DNA of 35,986 nt, taken from Profundibacterium mesophilum KAUST100406-0324. GTDB lineage: Bacteria > Pseudomonadota > Alphaproteobacteria > Rhodobacterales > Rhodobacteraceae. Positions within the stretch are counted from its first letter, which is position 1, and each line of letters begins with the position of its first letter. This document shows positions 1 to 9,506 of this stretch, one piece after another. The notes beneath the pieces were generated by a model that was not told the DNA's origin, made no database searches, and worked only from the letters and a program-made list of their open reading frames with translations. The DNA is taken from contig NZ_APKE01000029.1 in the NCBI RefSeq assembly GCF_009835145.1, positions 1-35,986 of the forward strand, written 5' to 3'. The position numbers and the translations under genes are program-made.

Positions 1-54
1 CCGCAAAGCCGCCTCGACGACCTGCTGCCGTGGAACTTCAAGCCGTCAAGCTGA
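1..54 (+). CDS. IS66-family transposase, C-terminal 17 residues (partial)
   Basis: Frame 1 reads PQSRLDDLLPWNFKPSS and then TGA. The LDDLLPWN motif is the usual C-terminal signature of the IS66 transposase (IS66 C-terminal element). The gene is cut by the window edge, so nothing can be said about its catalytic core. The stop lies 29 bases inside the presumed right terminal repeat, as expected for this family. Family assignment rests on this short motif plus the terminal sequence after it. Confidence 0.7.
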   Translation, partial: PQSRLDDLLPWNFKPSS

Positions 55-83
55 ACCGCTGGTGCTGTTCAGCTAACGCTTAC
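1..83 (+). mobile_element. Right end of an IS66-family insertion sequence
   Basis: The first 54 bases encode the C-terminal tail of a transposase, followed by a 29-base end ending cgcttac at 77-83. That end is the reverse complement of the gtaagcg start typical of IS66-family terminal repeats. IS66 elements make 8-base target duplications; actgaatg (84-91) would be this side's copy and would include the aglA start codon. The rest of the element is outside the window, so the other end and the duplication cannot be confirmed. Confidence 0.75.
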
Positions 84-88
84 ACTGA

Positions 89-1756
89 ATGAGTTTTGTC
101 GAACACAATGCATCCGTCGTCGCCGCCGGATCGAAACCCATAGACAAGGACTGGTGGCGCGGCGCGGTGATCTACCAGATCTACCCGCGCAGCTTCCAGG
201 ACGGCAACGGTGACGGGATCGGGGATCTCAGCGGCATCATCCACCGGCTTGAATACATCGCCGAACTCGGCGCCGACGCGATCTGGCTTTCGCCGTTCTT
301 CCGTTCGCCGATGCGCGATTTCGGATACGACGTCTCCGATTACCGCGATGTCGATCCGATGTTCGGCACGCTGGGCGATTTCGATGCCCTGATGCACCGC
401 GCCCATGAGCTGGGACTGAAGGTCCTCATCGACCTGGTGCTGAGCCATACGAGCAACGATCACCCCTGGTTCAAGGAAAGCCGCTCCAGCCGCGACAATG
501 CTAAGGCGGACTGGTATGTCTGGGCCGATCCCAAGCCCGATGGCTCGCCGCCCAACAACTGGCTGTCGATCTTCGGCGGATCGGCGTGGCAGTGGGACGG
601 CGAGCGGATGCAGTATTACCTGCACAATTTCCTCTCCGCGCAGCCTGACCTGAACTTCCACTGCACCGAGGTTCAGGACGAGCTGCTGGACGTGGCGCGC
701 TACTGGCTCGCGCGCGGGGTCAACGGCTTCAGGCTGGACACGGTCAATTTCTATTTCCACGACAAGCAGTTGCGCGACAACCCGCCGCTCGATCCCGAGG
801 CGCGCAACGACAACACCGCCCCGTCGGTGAACCCCTACAACTTTCAGGATCACCTCTACGACAAGACGCAGCCCGAGAATCTCGACTTCCTGCGCCGCCT
901 GCGCGCGGTGATGGAGGAATATCCCGCAATCACTTCCGTTGGCGAGATCGGCGAGAGCCAGCGCGGCATGCAGGTGCAGGCGGAATATACCGCCAGCGAC
1001 GACCTGCTGCACATGGCCTATGATTTCGACTTCCTGTCGACCGCGTTTCCCTCCGGCAGCCGGATCAAGACGGTCCTCGAGCGCTTCGACCGGATCGTGA
1101 CCGAGGGCTGGGCCTGCTGGGCCTTCTCGAACCATGACGTGGTCCGCCATGCCAGCCGCTGGAACCTCAACGAGGAGGCGCGCAAGCTCTATGCCGCGAT
1201 CCTGATGAGCATGAAGGGGACGGTCTGCCTTTACCAGGGCGAGGAGCTTGGCCTGACGGAAGCCTATGTCGCCTACGAGGATCTCCAGGATCCCTACGGC
1301 AAGCAGTTCTGGCCGAAGTTCAAGGGCCGAGACGGCTGCCGCACGCCGATGCCCTGGGGCCGGCGGCAGACCAATGGCGGTTTCTCGGATGCGCGCCCCT
1401 GGCTGCCGATCGCGGTCGAGCATCTCGAGCGCGCGGTGAGCGTGCAGGAGGTCCACGAGGACAGCGTCCTGCATTTCTACCGTGACTTCATCGCGTTCCG
1501 CAGAACGTGCCCGGCCCTTGCGAAAGGCACGCTGAAGGTGACGCGCGCCGATGACGAGGCGCTGGTGCTGATCCGCGAGCATGAGGGCGAAAGGGTTCTT
1601 TGCGCCTTCAACCTGACGCAGGCGGAACAGCAGATCACGCTTCCGGAAGGCAATTGGACGCATGATGACGGCGCGCCGTTCACCGCGCAGCATGACGGGA
1701 ACACGGTCACATTGCCGCCCTATCAGGCCTTCTATGCGAATGCCGGCGGCGAATGA
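89..1756 (+). CDS. aglA: Alpha-glucosidase, glycoside hydrolase family 13
   Basis: Cytoplasmic exo-alpha-glucosidase that hydrolyses imported alpha-glucosides such as sucrose, maltose or trehalose. The 555 residues start directly into the GH13 barrel (DWWRGAVIYQIYPRSF, about residue 21). The four conserved regions are visible: DLVLSH at 115-120, GFRLDTVN with nucleophile Asp217, the acid/base Glu286 in SVGEIGES, and FSNHD with Asp350. There is no signal peptide. It is followed 21 bases later by aglK, matching the rhizobial aglE-F-G-A-K order; the permease and binding-protein genes would lie to the left. The ATG at 89 is kept because homologues begin similarly. However, an IS66 end stops at 83 and no Shine-Dalgarno remains upstream, so native expression is doubtful. 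The family is certain; the exact sugar is inferred from context. Confidence 0.93.
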   Translation: MSFVEHNASVVAAGSKPIDKDWWRGAVIYQIYPRSFQDGNGDGIGDLSGIIHRLEYIAELGADAIWLSPFFRSPMRDFGYDVSDYRDVDPMFGTLGDFDALMHRAHELGLKVLIDLVLSHTSNDHPWFKESRSSRDNAKADWYVWADPKPDGSPPNNWLSIFGGSAWQWDGERMQYYLHNFLSAQPDLNFHCTEVQDELLDVARYWLARGVNGFRLDTVNFYFHDKQLRDNPPLDPEARNDNTAPSVNPYNFQDHLYDKTQPENLDFLRRLRAVMEEYPAITSVGEIGESQRGMQVQAEYTASDDLLHMAYDFDFLSTAFPSGSRIKTVLERFDRIVTEGWACWAFSNHDVVRHASRWNLNEEARKLYAAILMSMKGTVCLYQGEELGLTEAYVAYEDLQDPYGKQFWPKFKGRDGCRTPMPWGRRQTNGGFSDARPWLPIAVEHLERAVSVQEVHEDSVLHFYRDFIAFRRTCPALAKGTLKVTRADDEALVLIREHEGERVLCAFNLTQAEQQITLPEGNWTHDDGAPFTAQHDGNTVTLPPYQAFYANAGGE

Positions 1757-1777
1757 TGCTTGGGGAGAGAGACTGAC

Positions 1778-2914
1778 ATGGCCGATCTGAAGCTTAAGGA
1801 CGTCGCGAAAGCCTACGGGAATGTCGAGGTGTTGAGCGACATCAACCTCGAGATCGAACGCGGCGAGCTCATCGTCTTCGTCGGCCCCTCCGGCTGCGGA
1901 AAATCGACGCTGCTGCGGATGATCGCGGGGCTCGAGAAGATCACCGGCGGCGAGTTGCAGATCGACGGGCGGGTGGTCAACAACGTGCCCCCCGCGCAGC
2001 GCGGCATCGCGATGGTGTTCCAGTCCTACGCGCTCTATCCGCATATGACGGTGCGCGACAACATGGCCTTTGCCCTGAAGATCGCCAAGAAGAGCAAGGA
2101 CGAGATCGAGGCCGCGATTTCGAAGGCGGCCCGCATCCTGCAACTCGAACCCTATCTCGACCGTTTGCCGAAGGCTTTGTCGGGCGGGCAGCGACAGCGG
2201 GTCGCAATCGGCCGCTCGATCGTGCGTGATCCCAAGGTCTATCTCTTCGACGAACCGCTTTCGAACCTCGATGCGGCCCTTCGGGTCGCGACGCGGATCG
2301 AGATCGCGCAGCTCAAGGAGGCAATGCCGGAGAGCACGATGATCTACGTCACCCATGACCAGGTCGAGGCGATGACGCTCGCGACCCGGATCGTGGTGCT
2401 GGCGGGGGGCGGAATCGCGCAGGTGGGCACGCCGCTGCAGCTCTACGAGAAGCCCGAGAACGAGTTCGTGGCACAGTTCATCGGCTCGCCGGCGATGAAC
2501 CTGCTTCCCGGCAAGATCACGGAGGTCGGCGCGCGGACCGTGGTGCAGATGGACGGGGGCGGCATGGCCGTGTCGGACTATCCCTCGCGCGAGGAGGATA
2601 TGGGTGCCGCGGTCAATATCGGCGTGCGGCCCGAGGACATGGCCGAGACGGATGGAAGCGGCACGCATATCTACGAGGGCAAGGTGGGGATCACCGAGGC
2701 GCTCGGCGAGGTCACGCTGCTCTACTTCGAAACCGGGAGCGAGGAACCCGTGATCGCCAAGCTCCCGGGGATCCATTCCGATCTGCGTGGCAGGACGGTC
2801 AAGCTCGGCGCCGTGCCCTCCAAGGTGCACATCTTCAAGGATGGCGCCTCGCTGCTCTACCGCGACGGGGGCAAGACGGCGACGAGCCGCAACCTCAAGG
2901 TTTCCGTACACTGA
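1778..2914 (+). CDS. aglK: Alpha-glucoside ABC transporter ATP-binding protein
   Basis: ATPase of a carbohydrate ABC importer of the MalK/UgpC/MsmX class, 378 residues, bound to the inner face of the membrane. Visible motifs: Walker [10 protein letters not shown] (36-44), Q-loop [10 protein letters not shown] (81-90), signature LSGGQRQR (134-141), Walker B VYLFDE (154-159) and H-loop His193. A C-terminal regulatory OB-like domain of about 140 residues follows. An ATG at 1760 is in frame, but 1778 is preferred: ggggaga at 1762-1768 is a good ribosome binding site for it, and MADLKLKDV is the usual start. It follows aglA closely, so they are probably co-transcribed. AglK identity rests on that linkage; such ATPases are often shared by several sugar importers. 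Confidence 0.9.
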   Translation: MADLKLKDVAKAYGNVEVLSDINLEIERGELIVFVGPSGCGKSTLLRMIAGLEKITGGELQIDGRVVNNVPPAQRGIAMVFQSYALYPHMTVRDNMAFALKIAKKSKDEIEAAISKAARILQLEPYLDRLPKALSGGQRQRVAIGRSIVRDPKVYLFDEPLSNLDAALRVATRIEIAQLKEAMPESTMIYVTHDQVEAMTLATRIVVLAGGGIAQVGTPLQLYEKPENEFVAQFIGSPAMNLLPGKITEVGARTVVQMDGGGMAVSDYPSREEDMGAAVNIGVRPEDMAETDGSGTHIYEGKVGITEALGEVTLLYFETGSEEPVIAKLPGIHSDLRGRTVKLGAVPSKVHIFKDGASLLYRDGGKTATSRNLKVSVH

Positions 2915-2957
2915 CCCGCCGGGGGCGCTGCTGCGTCCCCGGTCCGCCTTTGGCATC

Positions 2958-2990
2958 GAACGCCCGCGCATCCCGGTGCCGCGGGCGTTC
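2958..2990. terminator. GC hairpin between convergent aglK and dctM
   Basis: The arms gaacgcccgcg (2958-2968) and cgcgggcgttc (2980-2990) are perfect 11-base complements around an 11-base loop. No T-run follows on either strand. It lies between two convergent genes and could serve both directions. Termination is inferred. Confidence 0.6.
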
Positions 2991-3040
2991 TCGTATGCGC
3001 GCGCTTGACCGACGGGTGACTTCGGCAGACGCGCCGCCGC

Positions 3041-3082
3041 GCACGGGCCTTGAAGCGCGGGCCTTGAAGCGCGGGCCTTGAG
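3041..3082. repeat. Three tandem 14-base repeats
   Basis: The units gcacgggccttgaa (3041-3054), gcgcgggccttgaa (3055-3068) and gcgcgggccttgag (3069-3082) follow head to tail, with one mismatch in each outer copy. They lie just beyond the 3' end of dctM, in a non-coding gap. The period is not a multiple of three and no reading frame uses it. Function unknown; it may be a simple length-variable tract. Confidence 0.8.
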
Positions 3083-3101
3083 ACGCGCGGCGGTCGTTGG
3101 G

Positions 3102-4502
3102 TCAGGCCAGGGATGGCAGCCAGAGGACGATCTGCGGGAAGGCGATCAGCCCCGCGATGGTCAGCGCATCGGCCACGAAGAAGGGCATCACGCCGCGGAA
3201 CACGTCCTGCACCGAGATGTCGGGACGCACGCCGGCCACGACGAAGCAGTTGAGACCGATGGGGGGCGTGATGAGACAGAACTCCGCCATCTTGACGACC
3301 AGAATTCCGAACCAGATGGCGCACATCGGTCCGGACATGCCGAAGGCGCTGTCGGCTGCGCTGACGAACTCGCCGCCATTGAGCGCCATGACCGCCGGGT
3401 AGACGACCGGCAATGTCAGCAGCAGCATCCCGATCGCATCCATGAACATGCCCAGCACCGCGTAGGCCAGCAGGATCAGCACCAGCGTCAGCATCGGCGA
3501 CTGGTCGAGCGAGGTGATCCAGTCCGAAAAGGCACCCGGCAGATCGGCGAAGCCGAGGAAGCGGACGTAGATCAGGACGCCCCAGATGATGGCGAAGATC
3601 ATCACGGCGAGCTTGGCGGTCTCGAGCAAGGCATCGCGGAACTGTTGCCAGCGCATGCCGTGCTTGAGGGCCATCAGGAAGACCACGAAGGCCCCGAGCG
3701 CCCCGCCTTCGGTTGGCGTGCCCCAGGCGTCACCTCCGAAGGGGTTGTAGACGAAGAAGACGATGATGACGATGACGAAGAAGATCGGCAGGGCGGGCGG
3801 CAGCGCGGCGAAGCGCTGCTTCCACGAATAGCCGCCCACCGGCGGACCGACCGACTTGAAGGCCACGGCGATCCCGACGATCAGCAACGCGTAGATCAGT
3901 GCCGAGAAGGCCCCCGGGATGAAACCGGCGAGCAGCAGCATCCCGACATTCTGCTCCACGATGATCGCATAGATGACGAGGATCGCGGACGGCGGGATCA
4001 GCGAGGCGAGGGTCCCGCCGGCGGCCACGACACCGGCCGCGAAGCGCTTGTCGTAGCCGATCTTGAGCATTTCGGGGATGGCGATGCGGGCGAAGACGGC
4101 GGCGGTCGCCACCGACGCGCCCGAGACGGCCGCGAAGCCCGCGGTGGCGAAGACGGTCGAGACGGCAAGACCGCCCGGTAGCCAGCCGAACCAGCGCTTT
4201 GCCGCCTCGAAGAGCGCGCGTGTGAGCCCCGCGTAATAAGCGAGATAGCCGATCAGGATGAATGTCGGGATCAGGCTGAGCGCCTGGCTCGCGACCTTGG
4301 AATGGGGCACCTGGCCGGCGGTCTTGACCGCGACGCCGAGCGCCCAGCCCAACTCGGACGGGTCATAGCCCTTCTTGGACCAGAATATCCAGATCAGCCC
4401 GAGCAGCCCCGCCATCGCCGCCGCGAAGGCCACGCGCATCCCCAGGATGACGGCGAGAACCAGAAGGCCCGAGACGACGAGGCCGATTTCGATGGAATCC
4501 AT
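3102..4502 (-). CDS. dctM: TRAP transporter large permease subunit (DctM family)
   Basis: Large membrane subunit of a tripartite ATP-independent periplasmic transporter, carrying an organic acid or related anion with a sodium or proton gradient. The 466 residues are strongly hydrophobic with about a dozen membrane segments. They include the family-typical stretches SGASVATAAVF and GGTLASLIPPSAILVIY and the late VKMAEFCLITPPIGLNCFVV. The start ATG ends at 4502 with aggaaa upstream. The gap to dctQ is 9 bases, so the two are translated together. It is the last gene of dctP-dctQ-dctM. The substrate cannot be read from this subunit. Confidence 0.92.
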   Translation of the reverse strand: MDSIEIGLVVSGLLVLAVILGMRVAFAAAMAGLLGLIWIFWSKKGYDPSELGWALGVAVKTAGQVPHSKVASQALSLIPTFILIGYLAYYAGLTRALFEAAKRWFGWLPGGLAVSTVFATAGFAAVSGASVATAAVFARIAIPEMLKIGYDKRFAAGVVAAGGTLASLIPPSAILVIYAIIVEQNVGMLLLAGFIPGAFSALIYALLIVGIAVAFKSVGPPVGGYSWKQRFAALPPALPIFFVIVIIVFFVYNPFGGDAWGTPTEGGALGAFVVFLMALKHGMRWQQFRDALLETAKLAVMIFAIIWGVLIYVRFLGFADLPGAFSDWITSLDQSPMLTLVLILLAYAVLGMFMDAIGMLLLTLPVVYPAVMALNGGEFVSAADSAFGMSGPMCAIWFGILVVKMAEFCLITPPIGLNCFVVAGVRPDISVQDVFRGVMPFFVADALTIAGLIAFPQIVLWLPSLA

Positions 4503-4511
4503 GGCGTTTTC

Positions 4512-5141
4512 CTAGGTGTCGTCGGCCAGAAGATCGGCCTCTTCCGCTGCCAGTTCGGCGGCGCTTTTCACGAGGGGGACGGCAACCGGCACGACGGCGT
4601 TCTGCATGAAGGCGCGGCCGAAGCCCCAAAGCTGCACCGCGAGGCGGGCCGCGAGGACCGAGAAGGCGACCGGCACCAGCAATTTCGTCGGCCACAGCGG
4701 GATCGCGATGTCGATCGAGCTGTCGCGGCTCCATAGGGGCGCGTCCAGATCGAAGCTGCGCCCGAAATGCGACCAGCTTCCCCAGATCAGCAGCAGCACA
4801 ACGGCGAGCGTGATCAGCGTCGTGATCCACTCGATCGCCCAGAGCATCCGTCCGCGCAGCCGGCTCACGAAGATGTCCATGCGGATATGGGTGCCGTCGC
4901 GCTGCGTATAGGCGAGGCCGAGGAAGGCGATCAGCGGCATCAACTGCTCGATCCAGTCGACATAGCCGGGCAGGGGGCTGTTGAACCCGTTGCGCCCGGT
5001 CACCGAGACGACGGCGAGCAGCATGATGCCGAAGACCGCGAGGCCGCTGAGAAAGGCCATGACCTTTTCGAGCCGGGCAAGCTTGCGGTCGAGCCGGCTG
5101 AGGGCTGTGTGGTCCTCGATCACCGATGATCCGGCGGCCAT
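4512..5141 (-). CDS. dctQ: TRAP transporter small permease subunit (DctQ family)
   Basis: Small membrane subunit that pairs with DctM, 209 residues, with four predicted membrane helices at about 28-49, 60-80, 99-123 and 152-176. The motif TQRDGTHIRMDIFVSRL after helix 2 is typical of the family. The start has ggag seven bases upstream on the minus strand. It lies 58 bases after dctP, and that gap holds a strong hairpin, which would keep the binding protein more abundant than the permease. Confidence 0.9.
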   Translation of the reverse strand: MAAGSSVIEDHTALSRLDRKLARLEKVMAFLSGLAVFGIMLLAVVSVTGRNGFNSPLPGYVDWIEQLMPLIAFLGLAYTQRDGTHIRMDIFVSRLRGRMLWAIEWITTLITLAVVLLLIWGSWSHFGRSFDLDAPLWSRDSSIDIAIPLWPTKLLVPVAFSVLAARLAVQLWGFGRAFMQNAVVPVAVPLVKSAAELAAEEADLLADDT

Positions 5142-5160
5142 GGCGGAACTCCTTGGAGAG

Positions 5161-5185
5161 GCCGGGCAGGACGGGCCTGCCCGGC
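5161..5185 (-). promoter_or_regulatory. Hairpin in the dctP-dctQ gap
   Basis: The arms gccgggcagg (5161-5170) and cctgcccggc (5176-5185) are perfect 10-base complements around a 5-base loop, with no U-tract. Its place just after the binding-protein gene suggests mRNA 3'-end stabilisation or partial termination, a common device in transporter operons. The role is inferred. Confidence 0.6.
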
Positions 5186-5199
5186 GGTTTCGGCGCCGA

Positions 5200-6216
5200 T
5201 CAGTTGCCCGACCGGGTCTCCTCGAGGGTGCTCATGACGAGGTCGTAGAGTTCCTGCGCGGGCAGGCCCTGGGCGGACATGTCCTCGATCCACTGCTCGC
5301 GCGCGGGGTCGGCGGCGGTCTTGCGGAACTCGGCCAGCTCCTCCTCGGAGAACTCGACGCGCTTGACGCCCTTCTCGTCGAGAATGCTCTCCCACTTGCC
5401 CAGGAGCTCGGCGTAATTGTCGAGGTAATGCTCGATCGACTCCTCGACCGAGCTGTCGAGCGCCTCGCGATGCTCGTCGCTGAGCGCCTCGTAGGCATCG
5501 GTGTTCACGACGATCGGGCAGTTCACGGTGCCGGGGTTGAGGTTCGTCGTCCACCACTCGGCCTGGTCGATGGTGCGGAAGCTCAGATGCGCGTGGGGCG
5601 CGAATGCGACCGTGTCGACGACGCCCGATTCCATCGCGTTATACGCCTCCGAAGAGGTCACCGAGGTCGGCACCGCGCCGACCATCTCGAAGGCCTTGCC
5701 GATGCCGCCCGTGGCGCGCACGCGCATCCCGTCGAAGGAGGCGAGGGTGTCACGCGGATCGCCGGTGCCCACGAGATTGTATTGCGGCATCGGCGAGGTC
5801 ATCAGCGGCATCGCGTTCCAACGGGCGAGGTCTTCCTTCACGGCCGGATGCTCGTAAATGGCATGGCTGACCGCAACCTCCTCCTCGAGCGTCTTCACAC
5901 CGATGAAGGGCAGCTCCAGCACGGTGATGGAAGGGTTCTTGTCGCGATGATAGCCCGCGCAGAACTGCGCCATCTCGAAGGCGCCGATCGAGATCCCGTC
6001 GAGGTTCTCGGTGTTCTTGGACAGCCCGCCATAGGAGATGTTCATCGTGAATTCGCCGTCGGTCTTCTCGGAGACCAGCTCGGCGAGTTTCTCGACATGT
6101 TCGGTGAAGGCGCGGCGCTTGCCCCAGACGGAGACGTTCCATTCGACCGCCATCGCCTCGCCGGCAAAGGCGATGGAGATGGCCGCAAGCGCAGTCCTGC
6201 TAAGCATTTTGTTCAT
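5200..6216 (-). CDS. dctP: TRAP transporter periplasmic substrate-binding protein (DctP family)
   Basis: Periplasmic receptor that delivers the substrate to DctQM, 338 residues. A Sec signal peptide runs to about residue 23 (cleavage after AMA). The family features GMRVRATGGIGKAFE, carrying the arginine that usually clamps a carboxylate, and the following SSEAYNAMESGVVD are present. The frame is open far upstream, but the start at 6216 is supported by gggagga a few bases before it and by the signal peptide. It is divergent from the damaged aldolase gene; such pairs often share a catabolic substrate, which would hint at an organic acid. The substrate is not established. Confidence 0.9.
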   Translation of the reverse strand: MNKMLSRTALAAISIAFAGEAMAVEWNVSVWGKRRAFTEHVEKLAELVSEKTDGEFTMNISYGGLSKNTENLDGISIGAFEMAQFCAGYHRDKNPSITVLELPFIGVKTLEEEVAVSHAIYEHPAVKEDLARWNAMPLMTSPMPQYNLVGTGDPRDTLASFDGMRVRATGGIGKAFEMVGAVPTSVTSSEAYNAMESGVVDTVAFAPHAHLSFRTIDQAEWWTTNLNPGTVNCPIVVNTDAYEALSDEHREALDSSVEESIEHYLDNYAELLGKWESILDEKGVKRVEFSEEELAEFRKTAADPAREQWIEDMSAQGLPAQELYDLVMSTLEETRSGN

Positions 6217-6468
6217 GATGTCCTCCCAGACTTGCCGCTCTCGGGGGCGGCGTTGCCCTCGTAACCTACCAAGGCGCGACAAGGTGTCCATGCCGAATGT
6301 CGCCCCCGGCTGCGTGCGGATCCGGGGACCGGCATGGCAGTGAGGATGACGGAGGGGTTTGCGGGCCGGAGTGGCGCGGCAGTATTCGACGCCCCCCTTG
6401 GCACGGGCCTGCCTGCTTGGAATGCTTCGTGCCGAATGCTTACTAACGCCGAACAGGCAGGAGACAGA
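6217..6468. promoter_or_regulatory. Divergent intergenic region between dctP and the HpcH-like gene
   Basis: The 252 bases between two divergent genes should hold both promoters. Visible structure: an inverted repeat gcgaca (6276-6281)/tgtcgc (6298-6303), and two direct copies of gaatgctt at 6420-6427 and 6434-6441 just before the aldolase start. The latter could be half-sites for a regulator. No convincing -35/-10 pair was identified. Confidence 0.35.
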
Positions 6469-7246
6469 ATGCAACTTCCGAGAAACATGCTCAAGGACGC
6501 CCTCAAGAACGGAAGGGTCAAGATCGGATTGTGGATGGGGCTGGGCCATCCCGCCGCGGCGGAAATCGCCTCCCGCGCCGGGTTCGACTGGTGTCTCATC
6601 GATGGGGGATATGGCTCCTTCGACACGTCCCGCGTCCTCGCGCAGTTGCAGGCGATGGACAGCGAAGCCCTGCCTGTCTTGCGTGTGCCGCGGAATGATT
6701 CCGAGATGATCCGGCAGGCGCTCGACCTCGGTGTGCAGACGATCGTCGTGCCCATGGTGGAAACGGCCGAGCAAGCAGCCGAGATGGCCGCGGCCATGCG
6801 CAACCCGCCGCAGGGAACCCGGCGCGTCGGCACGGTCCATACGCGCGCCAGCGGCTACGGTGCGGTGTATGATTGCGCGGGCGAGGTCAATGACGAGGTC
6901 TGCCTCTTCGTTCAGATCGAGAGCGAGACGGCGCTGCGCAACCTGCCATTGATCGCGGCCTGCCAGGGTGTCGACGGCATTCTTGTCGGAGCGGACGATC
7001 TTGCCGCCTCGATGGGCCATACCGGCCGGCCGAATGCGCCGCAGGTGCAGGCCGCCATCACCGAGGCCGCGCGCACGGTCACGGAGGCCGGAAAGATCCT
7101 CGGGATGATCGCGTCCAGCGAGGGGGGGCGTGGGCAAATGCGCGGCGCTCGGCGCGACTTTCATCTCGGCAGGCGACGATATCTCGCTCCTGCGCAAGAG
7201 CCTGATCCAGCGGTGGGAGGACGCGGCGGACGCGGCTATGTTGTAG
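6469..7246 (+). pseudogene. HpcH/HpaI-type class II aldolase, frameshifted and with altered active site
   Basis: Related to 4-hydroxy-2-oxoheptanedioate aldolase (HpaI), a metal-dependent pyruvate aldolase. From the ATG at 6469 (ggaga upstream) the frame matches the family through VQIESETAL and VGADDLAASMG, keeping the two metal ligands (Glu, Asp) and the substrate arginine in VLRVPRND. At a run of seven G (7122-7128) the frame breaks. Removing one G restores EGGVGKCAALGATFISAGDD and a normal end at the TAG of 7244-7246, giving about 258 residues, the family length. As sequenced, the frame instead runs on to 7368 with unrelated sequence. Separately, the usual DGEH motif is DGGY here, so the conserved Glu-His pair is gone. 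Two unrelated lesions favour a decaying gene over a sequencing error. Confidence 0.75.
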
Positions 7247-7368
7247 TTCAAGACGCGCCGGCGGGCGGATGCGGGCCCGGGGCGGGAGGAGCATGGGAGA
7301 CGGCGCCGTTCGCCGCGGGCGGGTGGCATGGCTTTCGCCCTTTCCTTTCGATGCGCCCCGTGAAATAG

Positions 7369-8853
<1,485 letters not shown>

Positions 8854-8861
8854 GGTGAAAT

Positions 8862-8891
8862 GGCGGGCCGGAACATCGTGTCCGGCCCGCC
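8862..8891 (+). terminator. guaB terminator hairpin
   Basis: The arms ggcgggccgga (8862-8872) and tccggcccgcc (8881-8891) are perfect 11-base complements with an 8-base loop, eight bases after the guaB stop. No T-run follows. Confidence 0.7.
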
Positions 8892-9506
8892 GAGGCCAAT
8901 GCCCTATGATAATGCCCTCCCAGCCTGTTGGCCCGAATCGCAGCGATCGTTTCCCGTATTGCTGCAATGTTCGGGCTGACTGCGGGACTGGCCATCCGCG
9001 CGAAACAATCGCGGTGCGGGCGCGACCATGGCCGGGCGGTCGCCTTCCGCTGCTGCGTTAACGATTGCGGCGTCATTCGGGCAAGCCTTTCAAGCCGCGC
9101 TTCCATGCGCCGCGCCGCGCATCTCTTGGCAAGGCGCGGCACCGCTTCCCCTCAAGCCTTCGTTCCCGTTCGACAATCCGGCACGCATGGGCGATGGCGC
9201 AGACGCTGGCCCGATGCGTGCCATCGGGATGGATCACGCATCATCACTCCGCGCCCCGCCATCCCGCAGGCCGCATTCGGCCATCATTGCGCCATTATTC
9301 GCTTTGGTCGACCGACGTGACGCGCTAATTTGAAACAAAGGGAATGCACCCGGCCGACCCGGCTGACGCGGTAACCGGCCCGGGTCCTCTCGGAAGGCCC
9401 ACGGCGCCCGCCGGGGCATCCCGCAGGGCGACATGGCCTTGCATGTTCGAGTTTGCTGCCCCGCCCGCCGGCATGCCGGCCTCCGCGCGGCATGAGGAGT
9501 GCGACG
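8892..9506. other. 615-base stretch without a recognised gene
   Basis: Several overlapping frames are open here on both strands, but all look like arginine/alanine-rich GC noise without family features. Structure present: an inverted repeat gccgcgcc (9109-9116)/ggcgcggc (9133-9140), and gacccgg (9356-9362)/ccgggtc (9380-9386). Near 9320-9340 the composition is locally AT-richer (gctaatttgaaacaaag), a plausible promoter area for the RTX gene. No tRNA or known small RNA was recognised. Confidence 0.5.
9467..9480. promoter_or_regulatory. Perfect 14-base palindrome upstream of the RTX-Hint gene
   Basis: The sequence gccggcatgccggc is self-complementary and ends 26 bases before the RTX-Hint start codon. 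It could be an operator or a short leader hairpin. GC richness makes such palindromes less rare, so the functional reading is tentative. Confidence 0.35.

Noticed and set aside
80-2971. A 963-codon open frame on the minus strand across aglA and aglK.
   Set aside because: It is antisense to two clear genes. High GC in third positions keeps this frame open, and it has no domain features.
8928-9333. Overlapping small open frames in the guaB to RTX gap.
   Set aside because: Three frames are open at once with no ribosome binding site, no domain and GC-noise composition.
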